Assembly: GCA_015501585.1 (NCBI GenBank)
Contig: JADNRY010000090.1
Span: 62,001 to 126,000 of the forward strand
Source of the DNA: Rhodocollybia butyracea
Taxonomy: Eukaryota > Basidiomycota > Agaricomycetes > Agaricales > Omphalotaceae
Length of the DNA: 64,000 bases
Reading direction: 5' to 3'
Shown here: positions 33,396 through 44,071 of the stretch, one piece after another
Position numbering within the stretch: position 1 is the stretch's first letter
Layout of the letters: each line of letters opens with the position of its first letter
Made by a program: the position numbers and the translations under genes
Notes under the pieces: model-generated
The model's input: the letters and a program-made list of their open reading frames with translations, nothing else
What the model was told of the DNA's origin: nothing
Database searches by the model: none

Positions 33396-36275
33396 ATGAT
33401 GATTTCACCACTGGAAACCTCATCTCCACCACCTAGTCCATCATCTCCTTCAAGGTCGATGAGGTTCCCATAATCAAGGACATTCTCCTCCACATTATCA
33501 AAAATTGTGCCATTGTCAAGGCAAGTCCCACGATCTCGTTCGTCGATGTTCTCATCCTCTTCTTCATCTCCGCCATTGATATTGGTGTCTTTTTTAGCCG
33601 CCGGTGGCTTCGCAGGATTTCCCAGTGGATAAGAGCTGGTACGTGCATCATAAGTTGTTACACGGATGTAATGTGAGAAGTTCCCATCCGCCCAGATCTC
33701 CAGGCCACGTACTTGAGCATCAATGACTGCCGACTGTAGTTTGGGGTTTTTGGCATTGGCACGAGGCTTCGCAGGTACAAAACGCTCCTTGGTAACGCAA
33801 TGCAAACCAATTCTCTGCATTTCTTCCACTAATGCACGTGTATCTTCTAGGAACTTGGCTTCTTTATGCTTGCGTGAACGGTCTGGATTGCCAAAGTAAG
33901 CTGCCACCATGTGAGAAACATCACGGCATGCCTCAACGCAGGCAGAGCCCTTTTTTATGATGTATTCCATAGTGACTCCATTTCCGTGGGCAATGAAGAT
34001 ACGCTAGATGCAGTAAGTAGGATTCTAATGTGGAAGTATATTATTTAATACTCACTTTGACCCAAAAATTATTACGTTCCAAATACAGATCGCTGGGAAT
34101 TGACCGTCCGGGTTCACCATTACTGACGAACCATGCTCGCTCTAACACCTTTTGCAACTCAGCTGGGGTCTCATACTTGAACCGTACAAGGACTTCGACA
34201 CATTCCCGGGCATAGTTGTGCTGACCTGCCCTCGAAACGAGAGCGCCCAGAACTTGAGTACACGCAGCACACGCCCAGGGTCAGCATGCCGTACCGCAGA
34301 CTCAAACTCCATGAAGAATAAAGCATCGCGAATGAAATAACTGGATCGCGCATTCCAGTCATCCTTTGCTTGCTTCTGGAGCTCTGCCGCTGGCGTAGTT
34401 CCCCATTCTTTCAAGATATCTGAGGCCATCCTGGTCAACTCATCAAGGTCTGGTCTCCACTTGCATAACTCTTCCCAGGTCTCCCAATTTTTTTGAACCA
34501 TGATAAGATGCAGAAGTCTTGCGATGAGCGAGTGTCGAATAAGAGATTTTGCCGCGGCATAATTGGGTTTATTAGTATCCCATACTCTTTTCAAAGAGTT
34601 CTTATGGGCACCAAGAGAAGCTGGATCGCTAGCAGGTTCATGACCGTGATGGATGCGCATGATCATATGTGTTGCCTGAAGTGCATAATGCCAAAGAGCA
34701 CTAAGCTCTTCAATAAAGTCGAGTCGTTCCATGTGGTCTTCTTCATTGGTTCTATCACGACGTGCTAGCCGAATAAGGTTTGAGGTCAGCCAATCCCCAA
34801 CTCGTATGGTGAGACGCTTTGTCCATGATTCTGTTGATTGACGGGAACGTGCTTGCATAGCTTCATTGAGCATAACCTGGCCCTTCTTTGAACCTTCGTT
34901 CACATCAAAAACACCAAACGGACGAGTATCGGTCTTTTTTGCTGGCAGGGGCCGATCCATGGGCATCATTGCCTCAATTGTATCCTTCATTTTCCGACGA
35001 TCCTTCCACTTTTCATTATCAGGCGAATGTCGGAATAGGAGGTCCGTGATGAGCCAAGGAAATGATTTCTGGAAGATAAACTCAAAGTCATCTTTCGTAG
35101 GAATGATATCTTCATGGAAATTTGCATTTTTCCGCTGGCCTCGCATCTCCAATTTTTCTCCAAGATCCAACGCCTTCAGTGGGTCAATTCCTTCAGCATC
35201 AATTCCAACCACAGCGCTGTTAGTTGCATGGAGCATCTCATTCTTGTTCGTGAGTCGTTGATCCCATTTCCGAAGATATATGTTGATATTATCATAGATA
35301 ATATACCAGAGGTGGGGACTAGCAATGAGTTCAATAGCAAACTCAGTTGCTGACAATGTTAACTGCTCTTTCAGTCGTTCGACAGTATATGTTGAGACAC
35401 TGAGACCGACTTCATGGAGCATAGTCATGACGCGAGTGCTGGTACCATTGATCATGAAGAATAGGCCGAGCAAGAGGGGGAGTAAGTTGTTGGCTCGGTT
35501 TCGCAGAAACGATAGCATTGCAATGACTATGGTGATAGCCTGAACAATTGTGAGTTGCATATCTGTCAAACATGTAAATACTTACAGCTTCACTAGTGTT
35601 CATCATAGGCACCTCAGTTTTCCCCTCTTCAGGAGCCATAAAAGTTTCACCAAGGTCAAGTGTCTCTTCTGGCAATGGTATGTCCTCCATCTCTACATCC
35701 GAGTCTGAGTCTGTATCCTCTGTATGCTTTCGCCGCCTGTAACGATTGGGCGATGCAGTAAATGTGCGTAGGATACCAGTGGTGAATGGAGCTAGGCCAC
35801 AGTATTTTTCGTACAATATCCGGGGTGCCAGGAGCGAATGGATAGAAGAGGCGGTAAGTCCCTTCACACGGACTTTTAGGGAGGGGTCACTAATGATGCT
35901 ATCACTCTCGTCAAGTACAATTTCAGATGCACATCCTTGAACGATGGTGTGTAGATAAGGACGGGCTTTGGAATTCTCATGCCAGAGACTCCAAAGCTTA
36001 GCTGGTGCGAATCGGTGAGTTTCGTCCACACCATGGGGATGATATTCCAGATATTTTCCTGCCTTCTGTCGGACCGAGGAAGCGCTACTTGTAAAGAGGA
36101 AATTAATAAAATTTGCGATACTGAGATTGAGGAAAACCATGAGGGAAAATAAGAGATGAAGCTTCTTCCAATATGGTATTTTTTGAGGGGAGGGCCCTAG
36201 TTCAGACGCAAATTTTGCCTGCCATACGTCCTCCCATAAAGAATTGCTGAACATAATTTTTTCCGAGTCGGCCAT
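33392..36275 (-). CDS. DUF6589-type protein, unknown function
   Basis: A large protein family of Agaricomycetes with no established function; I recognise it from the DNINIYLRKWDQRLTNKNEM block and the downstream NNFWVK...GNGVTMEYIIKKGSACVE segments. Exon 1 is 36275-35586 (start MADSEKIMFSNSLW; an ATG at 36299 is in frame but less likely), intron 35585-35540, exon 2 35539-34056, intron 34055-34004, exon 3 34003-33392. Exon 1 has a hydrophobic stretch (LLFSLMVFLNLSIANFINFL) and an acidic Asp/Ser/Glu linker. The C terminus is acidic and ends GEIII. One frame break lies at the GGG at 34229-34231; one more G would restore the run into HNYARECVEVLVRFKYE. The stop codon TTAA overlaps the RecQ stop. 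Confidence 0.8.
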
Positions 36276-36299
36276 GAATATTTGAGTCGAGAATTGCAA

Positions 36300-36700
36300 T
36301 GCGCCCCTTTCTGCGGCCAGCCGTGATGGAATGTCACATTATGTGACAATGTCTATGATTTTAAGTGCGCCCACTCCTACAGGGCGTTATTTCTTCCACA
36401 AGACTTGGATAAATAATCCAAGTCGACAGAAAGCTATATTAGACTATCATTAGTACCCATGCTAGCTGGCCTTTTAATCAAAGCACTTTAAGTAGTTAAA
36501 CTACATCGTTTCTTCTGAGTGCTGATTTTCTAGAGTGACGCAGCTTACTTGCTCAATATCATACGACGAACTAGCTTAAATATTATTTCAAGTGGCCAGT
36601 CATTTAGAGTAGCATCTAAAGTTGAATTGTATCTCTTACAGTAAGGCGTTTGGTACAATAATGGAATAGATATTGAAGTGACATTGACTCCCTGATTTCA
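36300..36700. other. No gene identified
   Basis: This is the sequence upstream of the DUF6589-type gene. A small palindrome, TGTCACATTATGTGACA, lies at 36334-36350. Nothing else is supported. Confidence 0.4.
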
Positions 36701-36779
36701 CGACACCTTGCCGCAAGCCCCTTCTTGCGAAGGATTACCCGTTCCGGGCCGGAGCCGCAGGGGCTTGGCTCCGAACCTA

Positions 36780-37240
36780 GCGCAGCATAACTATAGAGTC
36801 CTTGTGTTAGAGACTTTATTAAATTCCATTATCAAGGAGAGCACAGGGTATGCTCCCTTTGAGGTAGATAGAGGGTACATGTGCCCAATGATGGAGTTTA
36901 CAATAAATTCCAGTATAAACGAGAGCACCAGGTTTGCTCCTTTTGAAGTAAAATGGAGAGTACATGCTTTCCATGGTTCGTGAATACCCAAGTGATGCAC
37001 AAGTGTTGCTGGGTGTATGCAAATGAAACCCCAGCTATCGATGTATCAAACTTGATAATGGGTAAATCATATGAACCCCAGAATAACGTCTTCACAGGAA
37101 GATTGTCTCCGGCCCCAAGAGGACCGAGATTGTTACCTACTCCGTCTACAATTAGTAGACTGACAACTAGACCCAGTAATATGACTTACTGGTATCTATT
37201 AATGTCACATTGTTTCGATTAGTGCCCCTGGCACTAATCT
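36780..37240 (+). pseudogene. Ty3/Gypsy integrase C-terminal remnant
   Basis: Two adjoining partial copies of one integrase motif are readable: SIIKESTGYAPFEVD (about 36825-36870) and EFTINSSINESTRFAPFEVK (36892-36952). They match the integrase core end of Gypsy-type elements (commonly E...NSS.HESTG.SPFE). The remainder before the LTR has no intact frame. It is followed by a polypurine tract and an LTR, so it is the last piece of an internal region. Confidence 0.6.
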
Positions 37241-37252
37241 AGTGGGGGAGGG
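37241..37252 (+). other. Polypurine tract of the Gypsy-type element
   Basis: AGTGGGGGAGGG directly precedes TGTAACGC, the start of the LTR. This is the usual primer position for plus-strand synthesis in LTR retroelements. Confidence 0.65.
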
Positions 37253-37461
37253 TGTAACGCCTCCACTTCTGCCTACCCCCCTCACCATTCTGATAACAGC
37301 CGGCCACGCCCTACGCGCGCGGCCCAATTCCTTTGGTGTTGTACGCCAATTACCTTATCTTATCAATTGATAAGATATTATTTCTATTCCTATTCAGTTT
37401 GTCTACTTAAGTACCGTACAATTAGCTAATTACGCTAGTTCTTTCGCACCTTGAGTACACA
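37253..37461 (+). mobile_element. 3' LTR (partial or short) of a Gypsy-type element
   Basis: Begins TGTAACGCCTCCACTTC right after the polypurine tract and contains AT-rich TTATCAATTGATAAGATA. The end is uncertain; I place it at the CA of GAGTACACA (37461). No 5' partner lies in the window. Confidence 0.5.
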
Positions 37462-37479
37462 ATCGCATAGCTTTTGTAG

Positions 37480-38347
37480 TGTTCACGCGTGCAACCTAAG
37501 GACTCTGGCCACCGGCCCTTACATTCAACCCTCCAGCACCTTTATCCCTTGCGCTCGCTTGTCCCGAGAGTCTCAACTGGTATCATACACCAGATATGTT
37601 GCCTCAGATCTGATCATTGGTGGAGGCACTGGTCAGATTGTTCTTTGGAACGCGGAGGCCGGCTACCATTTACAAAACCTTGTCTTTCGCAACCGAGGTA
37701 TGTTGGTTGACTCCAATACCGAATTTATGTTGACTGGTTTGGAACTAGGTGATCTCGTTACCCATAACCTCACAGTGAGCACTTGAAATAGTTTTGCTCC
37801 TGAGCCTTGTTATCATTGACACCGCTAATAGTCAGCTTATAATTGCGAACAGGATATGGGCTATATCGTATCAGCCCATAACTTTCCAGGCGGAAGTGAA
37901 CTTATCGTCTGGAAGGGTCAGGTCTTGTATTCATCAGTGTACAACATAAAGACCGTGACGCTTACTGCCCAAGTACTTGAATAGACATGTATCGCACGAT
38001 TCACCACGCTGTGTATCATCGCACACATATTCCCTGTCTCGCGTTTCACCTTGGAGGACTCTTCAGCTCCCGATATACTGAAGGTTTGCGATACATACAC
38101 ATACAACAATAGAAGGAAAGCAGTAGAAGATTTGGGAAAAAGATGGAGGCATCTGATAATACTTCAAGCATATGTTGGAACATTTTGGGCTCCAGAATCT
38201 GAAACCTTGTCGAGCACCACCATCTTGGCGGTTCGCCCACTTGCGGAGTGGTACAGACAATCGCGATTGCTTTTGTCGAGCCCGAAGGAAAACATCCAGT
38301 TCCTTTGTGCACGCGACGCTGTACGGATCGTTGAAACGGATCGATGA
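37480..38347 (+). pseudogene. WD40-repeat-like gene fragment
   Basis: The first frame (to 37785) contains SDLIIGGGTGQIVLWNAEAG, which fits one WD40 blade ending in an LW-type dipeptide, and then SNTEFMLTGLELGDLV. A second blade-like piece (GSELIVWKGQ) follows at about 37890 in another frame. A third frame reaches 38347 (DLGKRWRHLIILQAYVGTFW). There are stops between the pieces, with or without introns, and no start. It is probably a truncated host or transposon-carried gene. Confidence 0.4.
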
Positions 38348-38696
38348 AGCTGTCATGACTCGGACATAGCATAAGGATTCGACCGTTACACGATCTCTTC
38401 AATGGGTTTGCCCCGGAACATGGAAGGCGGTTGAATAGCAATTGAGTTTACTGTTGAAGAACCTAGCAAAAAAGCATTGAGCTGAGTTTGAGCGTTTGAG
38501 CTCGATTCCCAATAAGAAATATAAGCGCTGAAATCTGGGCCGTGTTCACGTGGTGTCGATACACCTCGTTGATTTAAATTATCGTTTCCTTTCTTTCGTT
38601 GACCATCAAGCTCCCAAACTTTCAGATGGCAAGTGCTGGTGAGTTTTTCAATATTCTTTGTTTCTCTTTCATTGCAGTTAATAAAATACGATGACC

Positions 38697-39065
38697 TCAG
38701 TTTAAACTGAGGTGGTTGCAATCATATTTCAGTTTAACTAGTTTAAACTGTAATTGTGTAGTTAAGAATCATTACCATTACTTCTACCTAGTTCAAACTG
38801 ATTAAACTGTCAGTAACTGGTTTGAGCTGCTACAGTTGACTGTCGATCATGAATATATACCAAACTGATAACCAGTTTGAATACACTTTCAAACTCGTTC
38901 AAGCTAGTTAAACTCGTTAAACTTGTTCAAACTTGTTTAAATCAGTCAAGTTGAAGGAATTGTTCCTACCAAGTTTTAACTAGTTTGTAACCAGCTAAAC
39001 TACAAAACGAGCGCAGGTTTTGTTGAAAACTGGTTTAAACCAGGTGAACTAAACCCTGGCGCTCA
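38697..39065. repeat. GTTTAAAC-rich repeat cluster
   Basis: About 370 bp built from variants of AGTTTAAACTG and AACTGGTTTAAACC on both strands, beginning with the palindrome CCTCAGTTTAAACTGAGG (38695-38712) and ending GGTTTAAACCAGGTGAACTA near 39037. The word density looks like a transposon subterminal region, but I found no partner end in the window. Confidence 0.6.
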
Positions 39066-41724
39066 ACTAAGCCCGGCGAAAAGACAAAATGTTATGAAAT
39101 TGAACCGTAAAATCAAACATGATAAGTAATCAAGTGGATACGAATCAAACTAATTCTTCTTCTTCTTCTTCGGTGGTTCCTTGATGGCTTCCTGCGTGGT
39201 TCCTCCTGCATCCTGAGTTTCCCTGGGGGGGCGTCCACGTTTCTTGGTGGCGGAGGTGGCTACCAGAGTAGTGTCCAAGGTGGGAGCTGGGCCAGCAACC
39301 GGAGTATCCGGGCCAGCTATCGAAGCATCGAGGCTCATAGCGGAAGAACTAGCGTCCTTGGTAACACCTGTCGTGTTCCTTGTACTTTGACGGGTTGGCT
39401 CAAGTCCAGTTTTGGGTTTCCTGGGCTTTGGCTGTTTCATGGCGGGGGTGGGGCCTTTACCAGAGCGAGTTGGTCGGAAGGAGGAGGAGCAGGAGGTGAA
39501 ACAGTGTCGAGATCTGAGAGTGGAGAACTTCCACAATGGACACCTACATCTGCCTCCGGTGTTTCTTGTATAGCTGGAGCGGAAGACATGATGAATGCAG
39601 CTATCGGAGTGGTTGATGGACCAGCCTCGGTCTCCGGAGAAGTCGGTACAACGCCCATTGTCATGCCTTCTCCTCCGTCTCCAGCGCCAGTGCCGACAAT
39701 GGTCATGTCCATAGGGGTGGTGGATCTGACAACGATGGCCATTGTCGTCCCTTCTCCTTCTGTAGCGCCAGCGCCAACAATGGATGTGGCAGTCATCAGA
39801 CCATGTGCGGTAAGCTCAGGTACAGCAGTCAAACCCCGAGATAACCCGCTCGAAGTGCCAGCCGCCGGGATAGTAATCGGATCAACAAATAACGCAGAAG
39901 AGGAAACCGGGGTCATTGGGCGTACAGCTTCATGTACATCGAGAACGGAGGGGGCAGCTGCGGGTGGGGCATTGCCAACTAACGACGTAGAAGCAGCAGA
40001 TATTGCTGCGGATGTGGTCGATGTTGGAGTAGACCGGGGAAGTGGGGTCCTAATTGCGCTTCGCCTACCGCTTCATGTACATCGAGAACAGAGGGGGCAG
40101 CTGCGGGTGGGGCATTACCAACTAACGACATAGAAGCAGCAGATATTGCTGCGGATGTGGTCGATGTCGGAGTTGTAGACTGGGGAAGTGGGGTACCAGT
40201 TGCAGTTAAAGGTGCCACTGCGCCTACCGCTTCATGTACATCGAGAACGGAGGCGACAGCTGTGGGTGTGGCATTGGAAGCAGCCATGATTGCTGCAGAT
40301 GTGGTCAATGTGAGAGTCATAGACGGGGCGGGTGCTTCAATCCCTGATCCTCCTGGAGGGGTATTGGCAGTGGAGTTGTTATCAGCGCGAGCAGTCTTGT
40401 TGGTGCGTTGAGAAAGAGAGAAACGGAAAGACTTCATCTTTATCAAGTACTCGACTAAATCAAATATTTGACTGCGCTTCATGCGCTCAGGGTGATGAAG
40501 GTGTACTGGGAAAATAAATTTATGATGATCATATAAATTGCTGGGAGATTTCGACAATTTTTCCCAAGGAAGTTCTGTGTCATTGTCATGCTCTACACAA
40601 CTAAGTCAGCCTTATCGACTTCCGAACAGAACGAATAAGAAAAACTCACTCCACGTTTCCTCGAAAAAGTCGTGAGTTAGTTTGACTAGCTCTGCCAACG
40701 AGACGTGGTCGATGTCAACAGGAGGGAAGACGGGATAGCCTTCATCATCATAAGTCCAGGGTTGCTGAACCAGCTCCTCAGGCAACGCTGCCTCGGCCCA
40801 ACTCGTCCACAAGTCGAAAATGTTTTCATGAAAGTGCTTCACTGCATCTTGAGGCTTGACAAAAGGAACACATGTGTCGAAGAAGACCTTGCGGCTCGTT
40901 CCACCAGACGTGCTGTAGTCAAGATGGTCAGCAAAAAGGATAATGGAAGGCAAACAAAGTGTACCATCCAGACACTAGAGCTCCTTCTTCGTCGCGAAAT
41001 GAATATAACATCACTCCTTTGAAAGCTCCTATATGTCCCGAATCCGCAATCACCGTGAGGAACCTAGAGAAAGCGTCTTTGAGTTCCGCTTGATCCCTGA
41101 TTAAGAACACTAACATTAGACGCAAGCAATTAAAGCTCAGCAAGTTCACGTACAGAGAAACTGAGATTTGTTTGGCTTCCTCATCCCATCCCTGCTTCTC
41201 CTCGACACTCAAGTCGTCCCAATTCTTCTTCAGCATCTTCTGGTAGTTTGCTGCTTTGTTTCCATCTAGCGATTGGGCCTGCTCTTTGATTTCCGATGAC
41301 TTCAAGTCCTCGAAGTACTTTCGTCCAGAGCCATGAAAAGTAAGCTTCAGTAGTGTGTCGATGATCTTCTGTGCGTCTTTCTTGGTAAATGCAGGAAGCT
41401 GGGAGACCGGCTGGAGAACATTGGCCGTTTGGACGTTTACTAGCTGCACAGCGGCTTTCTGCGCGCAACGTTTCATCACATAGTTCCGGTGATTGTGGAA
41501 CACACTACCAAAGGCCATAAGCTACCAAATCATAAAACAAATGAAGGGAAAAGTACCTCCATATCTTTCTTCCTATTGTCAGTGATTAAAGGATGTGTTG
41601 TGTTGGCGAACACACCAGTTTGCGGAGTGGTTGAGATCATCATCCAGATGCTGGCTGCGGTATCGTCTCTCCAGCGCTTTATTGCTTTAGCTTCCTTGCC
41701 ATCTGAAGTGGTCAGTTCAGTCAC

Positions 41725-42993
41725 CCACATATTTGGTCTTATTAGTCTGCACTTTTGTTACATTGACCTTACTAAAAAGACCCAAAAACCTAGGCAAAAC
41801 CCGGGCAGCTAGGTCATGACCTTGGGATTTAGGTCATGACCTAAAAAATTGGTCATGACCTAGGTCAGGTTGGTCTTTTCCTGGGGTTGGTAGGTCATGG
41901 CCTGGGGTGAGATAGGATATGGCCTAGGTGGGGCAGGGCATGGTCTAGGTGAGGGAGGGGATGGTCTAGGTGAGGGAGGGGATGGTCTAGGAGGGGGAGG
42001 GTATAGTCTAGGAGGAGGAGGTTATGGTCTAGGAGGGGGATATATAGTTAGTTTAAGAGGTGTAGGGTGAGAGTGGAGGATGGTGAGATAGAGAATATAA
42101 GCAAGAATGAAATATCATAGAATCATGACAAGAAATGTGTAGTAACATATTGGGATTATTGGGATTTTTTTACATATCTGTAGATTATGACAAGATCAAG
42201 CTAAGTCACAGTGCCCTGTTCGGGGTTGTCAGGCAAGAATGTGACTTACCTGACCTAGCTGATTCAGGTGTCATGACCTACTTTTTTAGGTCATGACCTG
42301 GGTGAACTAGGTCATGACCTACCTGACCTAGGTCATGACCTGGGTGAACTAGGTCATGACCTACTTGACCTAGGTCATGACCTGGGTGAACTAGGTCATG
42401 ACCTACTTGACCTAGGTCATGACCTGGGTGAACTAGGTCATGACCTACGTGACCTAGGTCATGACCTGGTTCACCCAGGTCATGACCTGGGTGAACTAGG
42501 TCATGACCTACTTGACCTAGGCCATGACCTGGATGAACTAGGTCATGACCTGGGTGGACTAGGTCATGACCTACCTGGCCTAAGTCATGACCCAAGCCAA
42601 TTTAAAAATTACTAGATTAGGAAATTTTTCCATTTTTGCAGTGGATGAGGTCAAAGCTATTTTTATTACCAAATAAGGCAATTTTCAAACACCTTAACCG
42701 GTTTTATGTTTTTTTAATAGAGTTAGATACATTTGGAAATTTTTATAAATTACTATATTAGGCAATTTTATTTCAATAGACTTTTATTTCTTAATTAGGC
42801 AATTTCAAAACTTTTGCAGTGGATGAGGCCAAAGCTGTTTTCATTGCCTAATTGAGAAGTGACAAATTTTTTCCCAGGTCATGACCTAAATCCCAAGGTC
42901 ATGACCTAGCTGCCCAGGTTTTGCCTAGGTTTTTGGGTCTTTTTAGTAAGGTCAATGTAACAAAAGTGCAGACTAATAAGACCAAATATGTGG
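41725..42993. mobile_element. 1.27-kb non-autonomous element with >100-bp inverted repeats
   Basis: The two ends match as inverted repeats for more than 100 bp, starting CCACATATTTGGTCTTATTA and running through ACCTAGGCAAAACC to AGGTCATGACCTTGGGAT. Inside are arrays of the palindrome AGGTCATGACCT. It interrupts the minus-strand gene at 39150-43224, and the gene frames meet on either side. No clear target duplication is seen (flanks TCAC and TTGC), so the superfamily is open. No protein is encoded. Confidence 0.8.
42290..42592. repeat. 42-bp tandem array of AGGTCATGACCT palindromes
   Basis: About seven units of 42 bp, each with two AGGTCATGACCT palindromes separated by GGGTGAACT and ACTTGACCT variants. 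One unit near 42467-42480 has a locally inverted spacer. The 105-residue minus-strand frame of GHDLGQVGHDLVHP repeats is a by-product of the 3n period. Confidence 0.9.
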
Positions 42994-43224
42994 TTGCCTG
43001 AAGTGAAGTGGCGTTGTCCAAGACTACCTTTTCGTAGTCTTTGATATACTCCTTTTGATGGTTGCTTTGATATTGCCCTGAATGCTGTTTGAATCGGAAA
43101 TCACCACAACAGGCACGGCGGGCGCAGGAGCAACTGCAACGCCGGCAAGAGGTCTCTCAGGTGGAGTATAGCCAGGAGGAGGGGTTACAGGGCCGGCAGC
43201 GGCGGGGTCGCGTCAAGGAGGCAT

Positions 43225-43934
43225 AGTATCAGAAGTAGCTGGAGTTCAAGTTAAAAGAGCGGTCCAGATGCCTGGGGGAGCTTTTTATAAGCTCGTCGAG
43301 ACAATAAATAAGTTCATCGAGACAATAAACATCAATTCTTTGACCTACGTTTCACCGATTTCAGACAGGGCCACAGATCCACAGGTCTTTTCTTTTGTCC
43401 AGAGATACGCGATCCTCCGCGATGTGGATTGTGGAGTTCACAGTCAGACAAAAAGCTACAAAGTAGTCAAAAAAAGCCAGCATACGCTAGCTCTTAGCCA
43501 GCAACAAGCGTTGCTGGAGTCGAGTGTGGCAGCATCGCTTTCAAAATCTCGTTTTGAAGCGGAGTCCAACTGGCAGTAGATTTTCCACCAACAAGCGTTA
43601 TTGAGCGCTGAGCATTATGTGAGGTTCAAGAACTTGAAGCCAGCAGGCGCTAGCCCTTACCAACAACAAGCGTTGCTGGTGGTGTGGTCGTGAATCAGAA
43701 GGAAAATGTCAATCCCGGCCTGCACCTCACGTGAATTTGCTTTTTGCGTACTGCGCTTCACGAGCGCTAATATAACTAACTTCAAGTCTTGACCATTCAC
43801 CCAACACTAGAGCTAATTGTGGACTTTGCCTCTCTGATGCCTGTCATTCGAGCTCTCTGACGCTTTGTCATTGAGTCTGCAACGTCAAACGCCTCCGCAT
43901 ATTCCTATCCGCATGATGGAGTACATTTGTTTTT
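43225..43934. other. No gene identified; AACAAGCGTTGCTGG repeats
   Basis: The mirrored word CCAGCAACAAGCGTTGCTGG occurs at 43498-43517, and a near copy, CCAACAACAAGCGTTGCTGG, at 43661-43680; AACAAGCGTTATTGAGCGCT lies between at 43591. These suggest a small repeat-derived element. The short plus frame at 43268-43579 has no domain. Confidence 0.45.
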
Positions 43935-44071
43935 TTGCCTGCTCGATGCCCTGCTGCAATATTTTCATTCTTCAGCATCACCGAAAGCGATCTCCTGCGT
44001 AATCACAGTCAACGTGAAGATGGTCAGTCGATTCTCTCCTCATCTCACTCAGTAGCCTCATTAAATCTTAG

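Larger units (their letters stand above)
39150..43224 (-). pseudogene. HMG-like/AT-hook-like nuclear protein, split by a transposon
   Basis: The minus-strand gene reads from ATG 43224 to the stop at 39150. Before the insert it encodes a Pro/Ala-rich N terminus and KEYIKDYEKVVLDNATSLQA. After the insert (41725-42993) the frame resumes with TELTTSDGKEAKAIKRWRDD. It continues with an HMG-box-like block (MLKKNWDDLSVEEKQGWDEE, about 41210), a Phe/Trp-rich region (41100-40620) and a low-complexity Ala/Thr/Pro tail with near repeats of SVLDVHEAVG. It ends with an AT-hook-like KKRGRPPR (about 39235) and PPKKKKKN. Introns are seen near 41523-41557, 41100-41156 and 40592-40650. Defects: TGA at 43213-43215 (codon 4), a one-base frame change near 43040, and the insertion. 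DNA binding is inferred from the motifs only. Confidence 0.55.

Noticed and set aside
35563..35585. 23-bp micro-intron in the DUF6589-type gene (GTAAGT to GACAG)
   Set aside because: The next acceptor gives a 46-bp intron that keeps the frame (SEA then AITIVIAML), while the 23-bp choice breaks it.
42278..42595. 105-residue GHDLGQVGHDLVHP repeat protein
   Set aside because: A by-product of the 42-bp palindrome array inside a non-coding transposon.
43268..43579. 103-residue plus-strand frame
   Set aside because: No domain and no splice context, and it overlaps AACAAGCGTTGCTGG repeats.
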